From Arthrobacter sp. 9AX (GTDB lineage: Bacteria > Actinomycetota > Actinomycetes > Actinomycetales > Micrococcaceae), in contig NZ_LR733293.1 in assembly GCF_902506095.1 (NCBI RefSeq), forward strand, positions 3,409,089 to 3,473,088: DNA of 64,000 nt, given 5' to 3'. Numbering within the stretch: position 1 is the stretch's first letter; each line of letters opens with the position of its first letter. A program made the translations under genes and the position numbers. The notes below the pieces were generated by a model. It had not been told where the DNA came from and did not search any database. It saw only the letters and a list, made by a program, of their open reading frames with translations. Of the stretch, positions 1-8,395 are shown in pieces.

Positions 1-714
1 GAGGCGCTCTCCGCCAAGGACCAGTTTGTGGCAAGCGTCTCCCATGAGCTCAGGACGCCGCTGACGTCCATCCTGGGCTACCTTGCCCTGGCCCTTGACG
101 ACGAGGGCCTGGATCCGGACCTCGAACACTGCCTGGGTGTGGCAAAACGCAACGCCGAACGCCTCCTGACCCTGGTGGGCGACCTGCTCACTACCGCATC
201 CGGCACGGTGACCGTCAGTCCCCGCCCGGCGGACCTTGCCGAGGTGGCCGCCCACAGCGTCGAAGCCGCGCAGCCACGTGCCAGGGCCGGCGGCGTCACT
301 CTCAACCTGGAAACCGGCGGTCCCGCCACCGGGAGGTTCGATCCCGACCGGATGGGGCAGGTCATCGACAACCTGGTATCCAACGCCATCAAATACACCC
401 CCGACGGCGGCACAGTCACCGTCCGCGTCAGCACCACGGGGGACAACCTTCGGTGCCAGGTGGCCGACACCGGCGCCGGGATGACCGAAGAGGACCTCGC
501 CCAGGCCTTCACCCGGTTCTTCCGCACTGCCAAAGCCCACTCCTCAGCCATTCCCGGCGCCGGCCTGGGGCTCGCGATCACCAGGGCCATCGTCGAAAAC
601 CACCGCGGCAACATCGCCCTCGCCAGCACGCACGGAAAAGGAACGACGGTCACCGTGACCCTGCCGGACGCGGACGCGCTGGCCAGGACGCTGGTATCCG
701 CCTCCGGGACTTGA
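1..714 (+). CDS. Sensor histidine kinase, C-terminal part (5' end outside window)
   Basis: This is the transmitter part of a membrane two-component kinase whose sensor region lies upstream of the window. The reading frame is open from base 1. An H-box (SHELRTPL) is seen with its histidine near codon 15. An N-box (NLVSNAIKYT), a G1 box (VADTGAGM) and a G2 box (GAGLGLAI) follow in the HisKA/HATPase_c order. A GTG at 28 lies just before the H-box and is not a credible start. No partner regulator is visible downstream, so its gene is probably upstream of the window. A tandem CTTGAG repeat overlaps the stop codon and could be a binding site for the partner. Confidence 0.93.
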   Translation, partial: EALSAKDQFVASVSHELRTPLTSILGYLALALDDEGLDPDLEHCLGVAKRNAERLLTLVGDLLTTASGTVTVSPRPADLAEVAAHSVEAAQPRARAGGVTLNLETGGPATGRFDPDRMGQVIDNLVSNAIKYTPDGGTVTVRVSTTGDNLRCQVADTGAGMTEEDLAQAFTRFFRTAKAHSSAIPGAGLGLAITRAIVENHRGNIALASTHGKGTTVTVTLPDADALARTLVSASGT

Positions 715-737
715 GCCACTCTTGAGCAAGACTTGCC
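710..737. promoter_or_regulatory. Candidate response-regulator site: CTTGAG repeats at 11-bp period
   Basis: CTTGAG occurs at 710-715 and 721-726 and a variant CTTGCC at 732-737, each separated by exactly 5 bases. An 11-bp direct-repeat period is typical of OmpR/PhoB-family dimers. Related sites occur at 21790-21806 and 23302-23318. It overlaps the kinase stop codon and sits about 290 bp before the Mn transporter gene. Function is inferred. Confidence 0.45.
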
Positions 738-847
738 CGTTTCCGCCCAGACTCTTGAGGAAGCGCGTGCACAGTATTCCGTGTAAGGCCAAAAACGCGA
801 GGCAACTGCAAACCGGGATCTGGGCCCGGTAGCGCCAAGGCCTTGAT

Positions 848-941
848 CGGAGTAACAACCGAGTCTCATGGCTTGGCGGCGCTAAGCAGCTGGCACCGCC
901 AAGCCAGTCCCTCCCCGGCGGTTCCGCAGCGCACGCACTCC
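848..941 (+). promoter_or_regulatory. Candidate structured leader upstream of mntH
   Basis: A perfect 11-bp inverted repeat (TGGCTTGGCGG at 869-879 against 896-906) encloses a 16-base loop and is itself bracketed by GGAGT (849-853) and ACTCC (937-941), which could close an outer helix. No T-run follows, so it is not a simple terminator. It may be a metal-responsive leader RNA, but I do not recognise the conserved core of the yybP-ykoY Mn riboswitch. The rest of the 715-1024 gap holds a CCTAAAT direct repeat (951-957 and 974-980) that could be a metalloregulator site. Confidence 0.35.
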
Positions 942-1024
942 AACGGTCTACCTAAATCCTCCTTTTCGGTAGTCCTAAATGGAGTTATCGTCTTCGCAGT
1001 ACCCCCGATCACGAGGACGAGACG

Positions 1025-2275
1025 ATGGTTGCGCGGACCTTGCAAAAACCTCCGTTGACCGGCCGCCGATGGTCACGGCTGCTGCTGATGGGGCCCGCCT
1101 TCGTGGCGGCCATCGCCTACGTGGATCCAGGGAACGTAGCGGCCAACCTGACCGCAGGCGCCAACTACGGCTACCTCCTCGTGTGGGTTCTTGTGGCCGC
1201 CAATGCGATGGCGGTACTGGTGCAGTACCAGTCCGCCAAACTCGGGTTGGCCACGGGACTGAGCCTCCCCGAGATCCTGGGAAAGCGCCTCGGCAACGGC
1301 AAGCGGCGCCTGTACTGGCTGCAGGCGGAAGTGGTTGCCGGTGCGACGGACATGGCAGAGGTCATCGGTGGTGCGGTGGCCTTGAACCTGCTGTTCGGGC
1401 TTCCACTGCTGGCCGGGGGCCTTCTTATCGGCCTGGCATCGATGCTGCTGCTGGCTCTGCAGACCGCGCGGGGCCAGAAATCTTTCGAGTATGCGATCCT
1501 GACGCTGCTGGGAGTCATCGCGGTGGGGTTTATGTCCGGGCTTTTCGTCAACCCGCCCGATGGACCCAGCACCCTGGGCGGCCTGGTCCCCAGGTTCGAG
1601 GGGACGGATACCGTCCTGCTGGCGGCCAGCATGCTCGGAGCAACGGTTATGCCGCACGCCATCTACCTGCATTCGGCGCTGGCCCGGGACCGGCACGGCT
1701 TCCCGGAGGACCCCGCCGTGCGGACCCGGCTGATCCGGGCTACCCGGTTCGACGTCGCCGGCGCCCTCATGCTGGCCGGGGTAGTGAACATTGCCATGCT
1801 CCTGTTGGCTGCTTCCAGCCTGCGCGGCATTGAAGGGACGGACACCATTGCCGGTGCCCACGCCGCTGTATCGACGGCGCTGGGTCCGGTCATCGGAGTG
1901 GTGTTCGCGGTGGGGCTGCTGGCTTCCGGCCTGGCCTCCACCTCAGTGGGCTGCTACGCCGGTGCCACCATCATGGGCGGCCTCCTGAAGTTCCGGGTGC
2001 CGCTGCTGACCCGCCGCGTCATCACCCTGATACCTGCCCTGCTGGTCCTGGGAGCGGGGATTGAGCCGACCCTGGCCCTGGTGCTCAGCCAGGTGCTGCT
2101 GAGTTTCGGGATCCCGTTCGCCCTCATCCCCCTGATCCGGCTCACCGGCAAGCGGGACGTGATGGGCATCCACACCGACTCGCTGCCGCTGAAGATCGCG
2201 GGCTGGACCAGCGCCACGCTGATCGTGGGCCTGAACACGGTCCTCATCCTGCTCACATTCTCAGGGCAGTCCTGA
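1025..2275 (+). CDS. mntH: Nramp-family divalent metal (Mn2+/Fe2+) transporter
   Basis: This is a proton-coupled importer of Mn2+ or Fe2+ in the cytoplasmic membrane, 416 aa, the usual Nramp length. Metal-site motifs are present: DPGN in the first membrane helix (near residue 34) and MPHAIYLHS in the sixth (near residue 212). About eleven hydrophobic segments are readable. The ATG at 1025 follows GAGGACGAGACG, a weak purine-rich ribosome site. The 310-bp upstream gap carries a strong hairpin and a CCTAAAT direct repeat, compatible with metal-dependent control. It is followed 47 bp later by a ynfA gene, which may be co-transcribed. Confidence 0.95.
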   Translation: MVARTLQKPPLTGRRWSRLLLMGPAFVAAIAYVDPGNVAANLTAGANYGYLLVWVLVAANAMAVLVQYQSAKLGLATGLSLPEILGKRLGNGKRRLYWLQAEVVAGATDMAEVIGGAVALNLLFGLPLLAGGLLIGLASMLLLALQTARGQKSFEYAILTLLGVIAVGFMSGLFVNPPDGPSTLGGLVPRFEGTDTVLLAASMLGATVMPHAIYLHSALARDRHGFPEDPAVRTRLIRATRFDVAGALMLAGVVNIAMLLLAASSLRGIEGTDTIAGAHAAVSTALGPVIGVVFAVGLLASGLASTSVGCYAGATIMGGLLKFRVPLLTRRVITLIPALLVLGAGIEPTLALVLSQVLLSFGIPFALIPLIRLTGKRDVMGIHTDSLPLKIAGWTSATLIVGLNTVLILLTFSGQS

Positions 2276-2322
2276 CGGAACCACCCACCCCGCCGGCTGA
2301 GAAAGGCGGCAGGCCGGCTGCG

Positions 2323-2673
2323 ATGATGGGCCCTGTGACTATCGCGAAGACAATCCTGCTGTTCATATTCGCCGCCGCCGCTGAGATCGGTGGTGCCTGG
2401 CTCGTCTGGCAGTCCGTCCGGGAGGGCAAAGAGTGGTGGTGGGCCGGGTTGGGCGTTATCGCGCTGGGGATCTACGGATTTGCCGCTACTTTGCAGCCGG
2501 ACGCCCACTTCGGCCGGATACTCGCGGCATACGGTGGTGTGTTTGTCGCCGGTTCTCTGTTGTGGGGCGTGGCGTTCGACGGGTTCCGGCCGGACAGGTG
2601 GGACGTAGCCGGCTCCGCGATCTGCATCCTCGGTGTTGCCGTCATCATGTTCGCCCCGCGAAACGCTGCGTGA
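2323..2673 (+). CDS. YnfA/UPF0060 family small membrane protein
   Basis: This 116-aa protein has four hydrophobic segments and matches the YnfA (UPF0060) pattern, including the [10 protein letters not shown] helix and the [12 protein letters not shown] stretch. The family belongs to the small multidrug resistance-like membrane proteins. Substrates are poorly defined, so no transport specificity is claimed. ATG codons at 2323 and 2326 are alternative starts, and a GTG at 2335 is also possible. It lies 47 bp after the Nramp gene on the same strand. Confidence 0.9.
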   Translation: MMGPVTIAKTILLFIFAAAAEIGGAWLVWQSVREGKEWWWAGLGVIALGIYGFAATLQPDAHFGRILAAYGGVFVAGSLLWGVAFDGFRPDRWDVAGSAICILGVAVIMFAPRNAA

Positions 2674-2704
2674 CAGCACCCGCAGTACCGCTCCGCTGGA
2701 AAGT

Positions 2705-2721
2705 CGAGTACCCGTCACTCG
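2705..2721. promoter_or_regulatory. Palindromic operator candidate, copy 1 (CGAGTA-N5-CACTCG)
   Basis: Arms CGAGTA and CACTCG are separated by 5 bases, with one mismatch from perfect symmetry, 78 bp before the GAF-ANTAR gene start at 2799. The same 17-bp layout occurs before the other two GAF-ANTAR genes (21942, 29526) and, with one change, before the exopolysaccharide operon (47615). Confidence 0.6.
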
Positions 2722-2798
2722 GGCGCTCCCGCCGCCCAGCACCGTAACGTGCAGCAAGAGGTGTCGCCGAGGACACCCGCTGGTGACGGGAGCGGTTT

Positions 2799-3605
2799 GT
2801 GGGAATTGAGCTGCGCCCGCAGCGGGCACCTCATCAGACCGGCGCCGGTGACGGACGCAGCGGAACAGCGTGGTTCCGCGGCCAGTCAGCGGCCCCGCCT
2901 GCACTGGGGGTCCTGTTGGACCTGCGCGCGCACAGTGATGAGGCCTCCATCCAACTCCTGTCCCAAGCTGCAGGCACAGCACTCTCAGAGCTGACCGGAC
3001 ACCCCCTGGACTGTGCAGTGTCGGTGGCGAGCCCCGGCAAAGCCGCGCTGGCCTCAGGAACCAGCAGCGCCGCCGTCGGACTCGCACAGTCCGATCACAT
3101 CAACGGGGACGGGCCGGTGTCCCATGCACTCGCCGGGCATCTTGCGTTCGTCGTCAACAGCTACTCCCCGGACCCACGGTGGCCCGACTCCTGGCGTTCC
3201 CTCAACGAGGCAGGCTACAGGTCACTGCTGTCCGTGCCGCTGCACGTGCACACGGGAAGCATGGCAGCGCTGACGTTTCTGGCCCGGCTGGACAACGTCT
3301 TCACACCCAGCGTGGTTGTTGCCGCCGCAGCCTTCGGCAGGCTGGCGGCCAGCAGCTACCTGTCCGCGCTGGAACTCAGGACAGCACAGGCAACGGCGGA
3401 ACAACTCCAGGCCGCGATGCAGGGCCGCACCTCCATCGACGTTGCCTGCGGGGTGATCATGGGACAAAACCGGTGCTCCTACGAGGACGCCCTCCATATC
3501 CTCGCCCAGGCCTCCAGCCACCGGAACGTCAAAGCCCGGGTCGTGGCGGAATCGATGCTGCGGGAACTGCCCGGCGGCGCCCCTTCGACGCATTTCGAGG
3601 ACTGA
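2799..3605 (+). CDS. GAF-ANTAR domain regulator, copy 1
   Basis: This is a predicted cytoplasmic one-component regulator of 268 aa. A GAF-like sensory domain spans about residues 37-190, with GDGPVSHALAG and GYRSLLSVPLHV as family-typical segments. A C-terminal ANTAR domain spans about residues 195-255 (RTSIDVACGVIMGQNRCSYEDA). ANTAR domains usually bind paired RNA hairpins and prevent transcription termination. The GTG at 2799 has GGGAG seven bases upstream. The gene is followed within 5 bp by an Hpt-like gene, the same pairing as at 22046-23272. The ligand of the GAF domain is unknown. Confidence 0.9.
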   Translation: MGIELRPQRAPHQTGAGDGRSGTAWFRGQSAAPPALGVLLDLRAHSDEASIQLLSQAAGTALSELTGHPLDCAVSVASPGKAALASGTSSAAVGLAQSDHINGDGPVSHALAGHLAFVVNSYSPDPRWPDSWRSLNEAGYRSLLSVPLHVHTGSMAALTFLARLDNVFTPSVVVAAAAFGRLAASSYLSALELRTAQATAEQLQAAMQGRTSIDVACGVIMGQNRCSYEDALHILAQASSHRNVKARVVAESMLRELPGGAPSTHFED

Positions 3606-3609
3606 AGTG

Positions 3610-4035
3610 ATGAGCCCTTTCGACGGACTTCCACCGGTTCCGGCCATACCGTACGACGACGACACCGTGCCGCTGCTGGACAGCGCCGTGCTGCACAGAC
3701 TGTACGAGGATCTGGACAACGACGAAGGGGTCTGGAAGGTCTTCATCCGGGACTTCGTCGCGCTCCTCCCCTCCAGGCTCGAAAGCCTCCGCCTGGCCAT
3801 GACCACCGGGGACTCTGCCGGTGCCATGGCTGCCGTCCTCAGCCTGAAAACGTCGAGCCAGATGGTGGGTGCCGAACGGTTGGCGGACCTGGCGCTGGAA
3901 CTGGAGCGGCTGATCCGCCAAAAAGCGTTCGACGGCGACCCTTCCGTTGTCCTGCCACGGCTGGCAGCAGGCTGCCTGGTCCAGATCAAGCAGTGCGCGC
4001 ACCAGACCAGGTTTTTCCTGGAACTGCACCTTTAG
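3610..4035 (+). CDS. Hpt-like protein lacking the phospho-histidine, copy 1
   Basis: This is a 141-aa protein whose central helices match histidine-phosphotransfer (Hpt) domains: F-x-x-x-LP-x-R, GD, SLK-x-SS and GAERLADLALELE. In Hpt proteins the motif reads H-x-L-K-G, but here it reads LSLKT, so the phospho-accepting histidine is leucine 77. It therefore probably cannot relay phosphate and may act as a binding partner. ATG 3610 is chosen over GTG 3607. It starts 4 bp after the GAF-ANTAR stop, so the two are almost certainly co-translated. Four paralogues occur in the window (22880, 26515, 34401, 59325). Confidence 0.82.
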   Translation: MSPFDGLPPVPAIPYDDDTVPLLDSAVLHRLYEDLDNDEGVWKVFIRDFVALLPSRLESLRLAMTTGDSAGAMAAVLSLKTSSQMVGAERLADLALELERLIRQKAFDGDPSVVLPRLAAGCLVQIKQCAHQTRFFLELHL

Positions 4036-4207
4036 CCCGCTGAAAATGGGGCGGCCGCGGCTCGCGCGTCCACTCCTTGGGAATCCCTAGGAGTGGTTGA
4101 AACCGCGCTGACGGCCCGCGCCTTTCCCGCCTCTCGCCTACCCTTGGCGGGGTCCCGAGCCAAAGGACCGGCCAGCATTTCCCCAAGGTGGCCCTCTTAG
4201 GTTGTGA

Positions 4208-4232
4208 GCGTGCGTGAAGCCCTTACGCACGC
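4208..4232 (+). promoter_or_regulatory. Hairpin in the 5' leader of the secreted Fn3/PKD gene
   Basis: GCGTGCGT (4208-4215) and ACGCACGC (4225-4232) form a perfect 8-bp stem with a 9-base loop. It ends 22 bp before the preferred start at 4255 and lies inside the alternative, longer reading frame from GTG 4204, which argues for the later start. The 219-bp gap before 4255 also holds the 13-mer GGGAATCCCTAGG at 4079-4091. Confidence 0.4.
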
Positions 4233-4254
4233 ACCCAGGATCAGTGAGGTTGTC

Positions 4255-6537
4255 ATGAAAACAGCACCAAGCGGACCAGGAGAGCCGAGGTTCCGCGGTC
4301 AAACAATTGGAAGGGCGGGAGTGGTTGGGTCCGTATCCGCCGTACTCTGCGCCACGTCCCTCCTAGCCATCCCGACGGCGAACGCGGCCGTCCCAACGTT
4401 CCCCAACAACGTCGTGGTCTTCCCCGACCGGGACTTCGTCACCATCGAGGGCTACCAGGACAAGATCGGGCAGACGGCCACGGTGGAGGTCAACCGGCCC
4501 GGAACCGGCATCGTCGGTTCCGCCAAGGCCGTGGTGGCCGCCGGGGACGTGGCCTTTGAAATCAACCACCCCGGCGGAGTCTGCTGGGGTGCCGGGACAG
4601 GCCTGAACGTCACCCCCGACATCCTGCCCGGCGATGCCGTGACCATCAAATTCGGCGGAACCGAGGCCGGGACCACTACGGTCCAGGACACCTACGTCAC
4701 CGGCACCTCCGTCCTGGCCAGCGGTAACACCGTGACCGTCAAGGGGCGCGTCGCGGACGGGGTCAACAAGAACCAGATGGAACAGCGCATCATCGACCCC
4801 GCGCTGAAGGACACCACCGTGGGCCGCCGCGACGTCCGTGCAGTCTCCGGGCCGCTGACAGCCGAGGACGGCTACCGGTCCAGCCTTCAATTCGGCGCTG
4901 ACGGCCCGGAAACCTTCACGGCCACCTACATCTTCGATGATCCGGCTACCGCCGAGATTGTGGCCAACGCCGGCGGCGCGCGGTCCATGGCGTGGCAGGA
5001 AGAGGACGCAGACGCCAACCGCCAGGGCCTGACCATTGCCGAGTACGGTGAGTTGGGTGGCCCCGGAATGGGCGGTTGCCCCAACGGGCCCCTGGGGTCC
5101 GGTCCTGTGGGACCAACCAAGATTTCAGCGGCCAAAGTCAACGGCGAAATTAAGGTGAACTGGACCCCTGCCGTGGCAGTCCCCGGAACGCCGGCCGTCA
5201 CCGGCTACCGCGTCACCGCAGTTGCCAAGACCGCAAACGGAAACGAACGGGTGGAATCCGGCGTGCGGATCAGCGACCAGAAGGCCTCGGGCACCACTCT
5301 CAAAGGCCTTTCAGCAAACGAGGAGTATGACGTCTACGTAGTGTCCGTGAGCGGCGTCGGGGAGACATACCCGGCCACGCATGCCATCCCGGAAACGGAT
5401 ACCACCGCACCCTCAGTAACCGCCTCCCCCGACGGCGGAACTTACAAAACCGCGCAGGAGCTGACGCTGTCAGCCAATGAGCAGGGCAGCGACATCTACT
5501 ACACCCTTGATGGAACAGACCCTGTTTCCGGCGGCGTTGGCGTCAAGAGCGCAACCCTTTACAAAGAGCCCATCAAGGTTACCGAAAACACCAAGTTCAC
5601 ATACGCAGCCATCGATCCCTCCGGCAACGCGTCCGACAAGAAAACTATCGAGTTCAAGATCACCAACGATCCCGTTCCGGCTGCTCCAGTAATCACCGGC
5701 GCCCCCAAAGCCGGCCTGGGCACGGCCGAAGTATCGTGGACAAAGCCCGACGCCGGTGCGGCAGGGCTGGAGATCACCGGCTACACGGTCCAGGCCTACA
5801 CGGCCACAGCAGCATTCGGCGAGCCCAGGAAGGTAGCCGGCGACGTGACCACCCTGGTCTATGACGGGCTGAACGGTGACACCGAATACTGGTTCACGGT
5901 GAAGGCCACCAACACCAATGGCGACGGCCCAGAATCGGAGAAGAGTGCTTCCGTCACAGCACAGGGTGCAGTCGTGGCGGTCGCCGGACCGGACCAGAAC
6001 GTCGCCCGGCGTACCACCGCAACCCCGGTCACCCTGGACGGCACCGGTTCCACCACCACCGGCGCCACCTACAAGTGGGAGCAGATCGGTTCCTCGAATG
6101 CGGATAAGGTCCTCCTGAACGGGGACACCACGCTGAAGCCAACCTTCAGCCTGCCGGTCTACGCGACGCCGATGACCAACAACGCCCTGACGTTCAAACT
6201 GACGGTCACCGTTGGCTCCACGACCCGGACGGATGAGGTCACGGTAACGCCCGTTCCGGACCGGGTCACACTCAGCCAGGCCCAATGGAAGAGCGGCGAT
6301 CTGAGGATCGGCGGCACCAGCAGCGTGGTCGGCGGAATCGTCACCGTCCGCGTTGGCGGTCCTAACGGCCGGGTCCTGGGACAGGTCAACGTCACAGCGG
6401 CCGCCGCTCCGGCAACCGGTGGCGACTGGTCCTTGCGACTGCGCAACGCGGCGGCAGGCACCACCAACCCCGGCACTGTCTGGGTTGAATCCACCCTGGG
6501 CGGCACCGCCGGCCCCATGGCGGTCGCCAACAAGTAA
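4255..6537 (+). CDS. Secreted multidomain protein (Fn3, chitobiase-like and PKD-like domains)
   Basis: This 760-aa exported protein begins with a long Sec-type signal ending near ANAAVP. The first 270 residues match no family I can name. Then come a fibronectin type III domain (about 280-380), a chitobiase/hexosaminidase C-terminal-type domain (about 385-480, with IYYTLDGTDP), a second Fn3 domain (about 485-575) and a PKD/Ig-like domain (about 580-670, with AGPDQNVARR). No catalytic residues or anchor are evident, so an adhesion or matrix role is inferred. The ATG at 4255 has GAGG upstream. GTG 4204 would add 17 residues. A strong terminator follows. Confidence 0.85.
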   Translation: MKTAPSGPGEPRFRGQTIGRAGVVGSVSAVLCATSLLAIPTANAAVPTFPNNVVVFPDRDFVTIEGYQDKIGQTATVEVNRPGTGIVGSAKAVVAAGDVAFEINHPGGVCWGAGTGLNVTPDILPGDAVTIKFGGTEAGTTTVQDTYVTGTSVLASGNTVTVKGRVADGVNKNQMEQRIIDPALKDTTVGRRDVRAVSGPLTAEDGYRSSLQFGADGPETFTATYIFDDPATAEIVANAGGARSMAWQEEDADANRQGLTIAEYGELGGPGMGGCPNGPLGSGPVGPTKISAAKVNGEIKVNWTPAVAVPGTPAVTGYRVTAVAKTANGNERVESGVRISDQKASGTTLKGLSANEEYDVYVVSVSGVGETYPATHAIPETDTTAPSVTASPDGGTYKTAQELTLSANEQGSDIYYTLDGTDPVSGGVGVKSATLYKEPIKVTENTKFTYAAIDPSGNASDKKTIEFKITNDPVPAAPVITGAPKAGLGTAEVSWTKPDAGAAGLEITGYTVQAYTATAAFGEPRKVAGDVTTLVYDGLNGDTEYWFTVKATNTNGDGPESEKSASVTAQGAVVAVAGPDQNVARRTTATPVTLDGTGSTTTGATYKWEQIGSSNADKVLLNGDTTLKPTFSLPVYATPMTNNALTFKLTVTVGSTTRTDEVTVTPVPDRVTLSQAQWKSGDLRIGGTSSVVGGIVTVRVGGPNGRVLGQVNVTAAAAPATGGDWSLRLRNAAAGTTNPGTVWVESTLGGTAGPMAVANK

Positions 6538-6556
6538 AAGGTCAGGGAATCACCAC

Positions 6557-6604
6557 AAAGGCCCGGCGGCTTCCGGAAATATTCCGGAAGCCGCCGGGCC
6601 TTTT
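6557..6604 (+). terminator. Rho-independent terminator after the Fn3/PKD gene
   Basis: A near-perfect inverted repeat of about 19 bp (GGCCCGGCGGCTTCCGGAA and its complement) with a 3-base loop is followed by TTTT and preceded by AAA. It begins 20 bp after the stop and could act in both directions. Confidence 0.9.
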
Positions 6605-6839
6605 GTGTGTGCCGCCTCCTTGCTCACCCCAACCCCACTCCTCCCCTTCCCTCTACGGAGTTTTTGTCCACCCTCGGGAGGAGAGGCTCTTATGTCGGGG
6701 GCTCCCCGATGAGCGGTAGGCCGCTGCCCCCGGTGCGCGCTGGCTGCTCTCCAGGGTGCGCCGGGCTGCTGCCACCAGCGGGCGTTGGGCTGCTCCCCTG
6801 CTCCCGGTGCGCGTCAGCGGCTGCCCCTGCGCCGGGCAG

Positions 6840-6894
6840 AAAAAGGCCCGCAAGGCAGAACGAAGCACCGCCGGGCAGGGATGCCTGGCGGGCC
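6840..6894 (-). terminator. Possible terminator of the SARP-REC/kinase operon
   Basis: On the minus strand a GGCCCGC...GCGGGCC pair is followed by five T, 11 bp beyond the kinase stop. The 7-bp stem has a long loop that contains a further GC-rich helix, so strength is uncertain. The rest of 6605-6904 shows no credible gene, only short GC-rich frames. Confidence 0.4.
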
Positions 6895-6904
6895 TTCTGA
6901 ACGC

Positions 6905-8395
6905 TTAAGAAGGGCTGGTGCCCCGCGGCGCCGGTGCCGTCAACAGGTCCGGGGCGGAGGGAGCGTTACGGAGCAAGCCAGCGAAGCGGAAGGCAGGCGC
7001 GGCCACGCCGAACGTTGCGGTGACGGTGGTGCCTGCCCCGGGAGTGGAGCGGATGTCAAGCGTTCCCCCGGCCTGCCGGACGGTATCCCCCACGATCCTC
7101 AGGCCAAAGTGGCCTTCCGGACGGGGCTGCGCAGGATCGAACCCGAGGCCATCGTCCGCCACCATGATCTGGGTGACCTCGCCGGCCTGCCTAATGCGGA
7201 CCAGCACCGATTGTGCCGACGAATGCTTAGCGGCGTTAACCAGTGCCTCACGCGCCACGCGGTAGAGCAGGACCGCCCGCTCCTTGGTGAGCACCAGGTT
7301 GTCCGGCATCTCTACGGTGGTGGCAATGCCGCGTTCCACCAGCGGCGCTTCCAGCCTCTGCAGGGAGGCTTCCAGCCCCAGCTCTTCGAGGTCCGGCGGG
7401 TAGAGCTCACTGGTCATGGCCCGGAGGGTGCGGATGTTGTTCTGAAGCATGGTCCGGGCATTGGCAAACACCGGCTGTTGCGCGGGTGGCCCGCGGCGCT
7501 CTTCCGATTCCATCGCGTACGCCAGCCCGGACAAGTCCTGGATCACCTCGTCATGGAGTTCGCTGGCGATCTGCCGGCGCTCCTGGTCGGATGCTTCGAT
7601 GGCGTAGCGGAGCAGCGCGTTGCGTGCCGACTGGTGGAACTGGATCCTGCGGGCCAAACGGACGGCCGGAACAAGTTGGGTCAGCTGCAGGACCGCCAGC
7701 GACAGGACCAGGGGCGGGATCATCCCCATCAACACCGCATTCTGCTCGCGGCGGACCCCCTCACCCGACGAGTACGTTTCGAAGATCATCGGGGCGCCGC
7801 TTAGCGACGAGGACCGGGCGTAGACTTCCACGAGTTCGCCGGCGTCCGCCTCAAACTCGTTCTCTTCCCCGGTCTGGTTTTCCAACGTAGCCGTTGCCGG
7901 TCCACCGTCAAGGAGCAGGCGGGCCCATTCCTCGTGCTCAAACTCCTGCCCGATGAGGACTTCGGCGTCCGAGTACACCACACGCCCGCGTTCATCCCAG
8001 ACCTTGATCCTTGACACGCCGCTCTCGGCCAGCCAGGGCTCAAGCCGCTGGTCAAGCAGTTTCACGGCTTCGGGATCCCCCGCGAGGAGCTGGTCCGTTA
8101 TTAGCGGCCCCACCACGTTGTCCGCCAGACGCTGGGTGATGTCCCTGGCGTTGGCCAACGCGTGCCGTTCCGCTTCGGCACGGATCCAGAACGTCACCGG
8201 GGTGGCAACCAGGACGAGGGCCGCGAAACCGGCGGTAAGGAAGCGGGCAACAGCTGCCCTGACCTCCCGCCGCTCGGCTGCGGCATCATCGTTTATGGTT
8301 GCGGTGTTGGCGGACTCTGCGGCCGGCAGTCTGCGCACGCTGCGCCGATCTAGCCCTGCCCGGCGGGTTCCAGCGCCGGTACGCCGGTACCCCAC
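6905..8395 (-). CDS. NarL/LiaS-type sensor histidine kinase
   Basis: This 496-aa membrane kinase has an N-terminal membrane helix (about residues 50-70), an extracytoplasmic sensor region, and a second helix (about 215-240). The dimerisation segment has the HisKA_3 form EASDQERRQIASELHDEV, whose histidine is the phosphorylation site. The HATPase_c region is readable (N-box REALVNAAKHSS, G-box ADDGLGFDPA). The GTG at 8395 overlaps the upstream regulator gene by 46 bp. GTG 8338, just past that gene's stop, is an alternative start. Its partner is presumably the SARP-receiver protein encoded immediately upstream, since that protein carries a receiver domain and no other regulator is adjacent. Confidence 0.9.
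   Translation of the reverse strand: MGYRRTGAGTRRAGLDRRSVRRLPAAESANTATINDDAAAERREVRAAVARFLTAGFAALVLVATPVTFWIRAEAERHALANARDITQRLADNVVGPLITDQLLAGDPEAVKLLDQRLEPWLAESGVSRIKVWDERGRVVYSDAEVLIGQEFEHEEWARLLLDGGPATATLENQTGEENEFEADAGELVEVYARSSSLSGAPMIFETYSSGEGVRREQNAVLMGMIPPLVLSLAVLQLTQLVPAVRLARRIQFHQSARNALLRYAIEASDQERRQIASELHDEVIQDLSGLAYAMESEERRGPPAQQPVFANARTMLQNNIRTLRAMTSELYPPDLEELGLEASLQRLEAPLVERGIATTVEMPDNLVLTKERAVLLYRVAREALVNAAKHSSAQSVLVRIRQAGEVTQIMVADDGLGFDPAQPRPEGHFGLRIVGDTVRQAGGTLDIRSTPGAGTTVTATFGVAAPAFRFAGLLRNAPSAPDLLTAPAPRGTSPS

Noticed and set aside
848..941. Known yybP-ykoY Mn riboswitch upstream of mntH
   Set aside because: The conserved core sequences of that class are not found, so only a generic structured leader is claimed.
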